Shown piece after piece: positions 63,418 to 64,000 of a stretch of 64,000 bases of DNA. The first letter of the stretch is position 1; each line of letters starts with the position of its first letter. Source of the stretch: Phycisphaerales bacterium UBA1161 (lineage in GTDB: Bacteria; Planctomycetota; Phycisphaerae; Tepidisphaerales; Tepidisphaeraceae). The DNA lies in assembly GCA_002311745.1 (NCBI GenBank), contig DBZL01000055.1, positions 124,001 through 188,000 of the forward strand. The letters are read 5' to 3'. The notes beneath the pieces are model-generated. The model worked only from the letters and a program-made list of their open reading frames with translations, was not told where the DNA came from and did no database searches. Both the position numbers and the translations under genes were made by a program.

Positions 63418-64000
63418 CTGTTGGATTGACGCTCATCTTCGTGACGGTGGCGGGCCGCGCGGCACGTTGCGCGCGGCCCGCCTTTTCGTCCATCCCGTTG
63501 GCTTCCAAGTTCTGCAGCGCGATCTGCGCGTTGCGCTTGAGCATCGGCAGCTTTGCCCGCTTCATCGCGCTGCCGCGCAGATGGCGGCGGTAATCCTGCT
63601 GGGTCCAATTCAGCAGTTCGCGCGCATCCACTGTTCCCGTGGCAAAGCGCGGCTGAAGCTCCGAACCGCCGGCCGCCGGCGCCTCACGGTTCCAGGGACA
63701 AACCTCCTGGCAGATGTCGCATCCGTAAATCCACGCGCCGAACTTTTCCGCCAGCTCCGGATCGATCGCTCCGCGATGCTCGATGCTCAGGTACGAGATG
63801 CACCGCCGCGCGTCCAGGCGATACGGTTCGGTGATGGCCTGCGTCGGGCAGGCGTCGATGCAGCGCCGGCAGCTTCCGCAGCGGTCCACCGCCGCCTCGT
63901 CCGCCGGCAACGCCAGCGTCGTCACGATCTCGCCCAGGAACAGCCACGAGCCGATCTGTTCATTGATGACGCAGCAATTTTTCCCCAGCCATCCGATCCC
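63404..64000 (-). CDS. queG: Epoxyqueuosine reductase, partial at window end
   Basis: The C-terminal 198 residues of a cobalamin and 4Fe-4S enzyme that reduces epoxyqueuosine to queuosine in tRNA. The frame stays open to base 64000, so the N-terminus lies outside. The two ferredoxin-type clusters are visible as CGSCRRCIDACPTQAI and CDICQEVCPWNR, with the QueG-type EQIGSWLFLGEIVTT before them. The C-terminal HEAT-like tail includes RGSAMKRAKLPMLKRNAQIA. Convergent with hsp20. Confidence 0.9.
   Translation of the reverse strand, partial: GIGWLGKNCCVINEQIGSWLFLGEIVTTLALPADEAAVDRCGSCRRCIDACPTQAITEPYRLDARRCISYLSIEHRGAIDPELAEKFGAWIYGCDICQEVCPWNREAPAAGGSELQPRFATGTVDARELLNWTQQDYRRHLRGSAMKRAKLPMLKRNAQIALQNLEANGMDEKAGRAQRAARPATVTKMSVNPTVRRP

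Overview
The window is a GC-rich bacterial chromosome segment. Several independent traits point to the phylum Planctomycetota, most likely a Phycisphaerae-type lineage: an LpxC-FabZ fusion followed by lpxA, a secreted protein with a PEP-CTERM anchor, a small ECF sigma operon with a planctomycete-style partner, and many short palindromic junk repeats sitting at gene edges. The taxonomic assignment is inference from gene content; no rRNA is present. The only RNA gene seen is tRNA-Gly(UCC).

Layout. 1-4.3 kb: the 3' end of a CusA-type RND copper/silver pump and its TolC-like outer-membrane partner. 4.7-6.6 kb: a chorismatase/RidA-fold protein with a 2OG-Fe(II) oxygenase. 6.8-11.0 kb: tRNA-Gly, then nuoB and nuoA on the minus strand, separated by a plus-strand block (ECF sigma factor, two linked membrane proteins, a GNAT acetyltransferase). 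11.2-17.2 kb: a glycosyltransferase, a membrane protein, a lipoprotein parvulin isomerase, an AlaC-like aminotransferase, a methyltransferase and a CHAD protein. 17.3-19.4 kb: lpxC-fabZ and lpxA, the start of lipid A synthesis.

19.5-40.6 kb: a large surface-glycan locus with a Wzx-like flippase, a Wzy-like polymerase, GT4 and GT2 glycosyltransferases, a class I methyltransferase, a PAPS-dependent sulfotransferase, a nucleotide-sugar epimerase and two unusual fusions (an APH-like kinase joined to a GT4, and a GT2 joined to a WcaF-like acetyltransferase). Together with lpxC-fabZ/lpxA it looks like the machinery for a sulfated, methylated, acetylated O-antigen or capsule. Genes lie on both strands in short runs, which suggests assembly by accretion; one glycosyltransferase gene is bracketed by 37-bp direct repeats.

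40.6-64 kb: mostly housekeeping genes (phosphodiesterase, acpS, hflX, accD, an F1 ATPase beta gene without other atp genes, trpG/pabA, proC, tatA, rluD, an ABC exporter, miaA, hsp20, queG cut by the window end) mixed with planctomycete-type hypotheticals: a spermidine-synthase-like membrane protein, a phosphatase-fold protein that has lost its catalytic histidines, a PEP-CTERM protein and an isolated secretion-ATPase N-terminal domain. hsp20 carries a near-consensus sigma-54 promoter.
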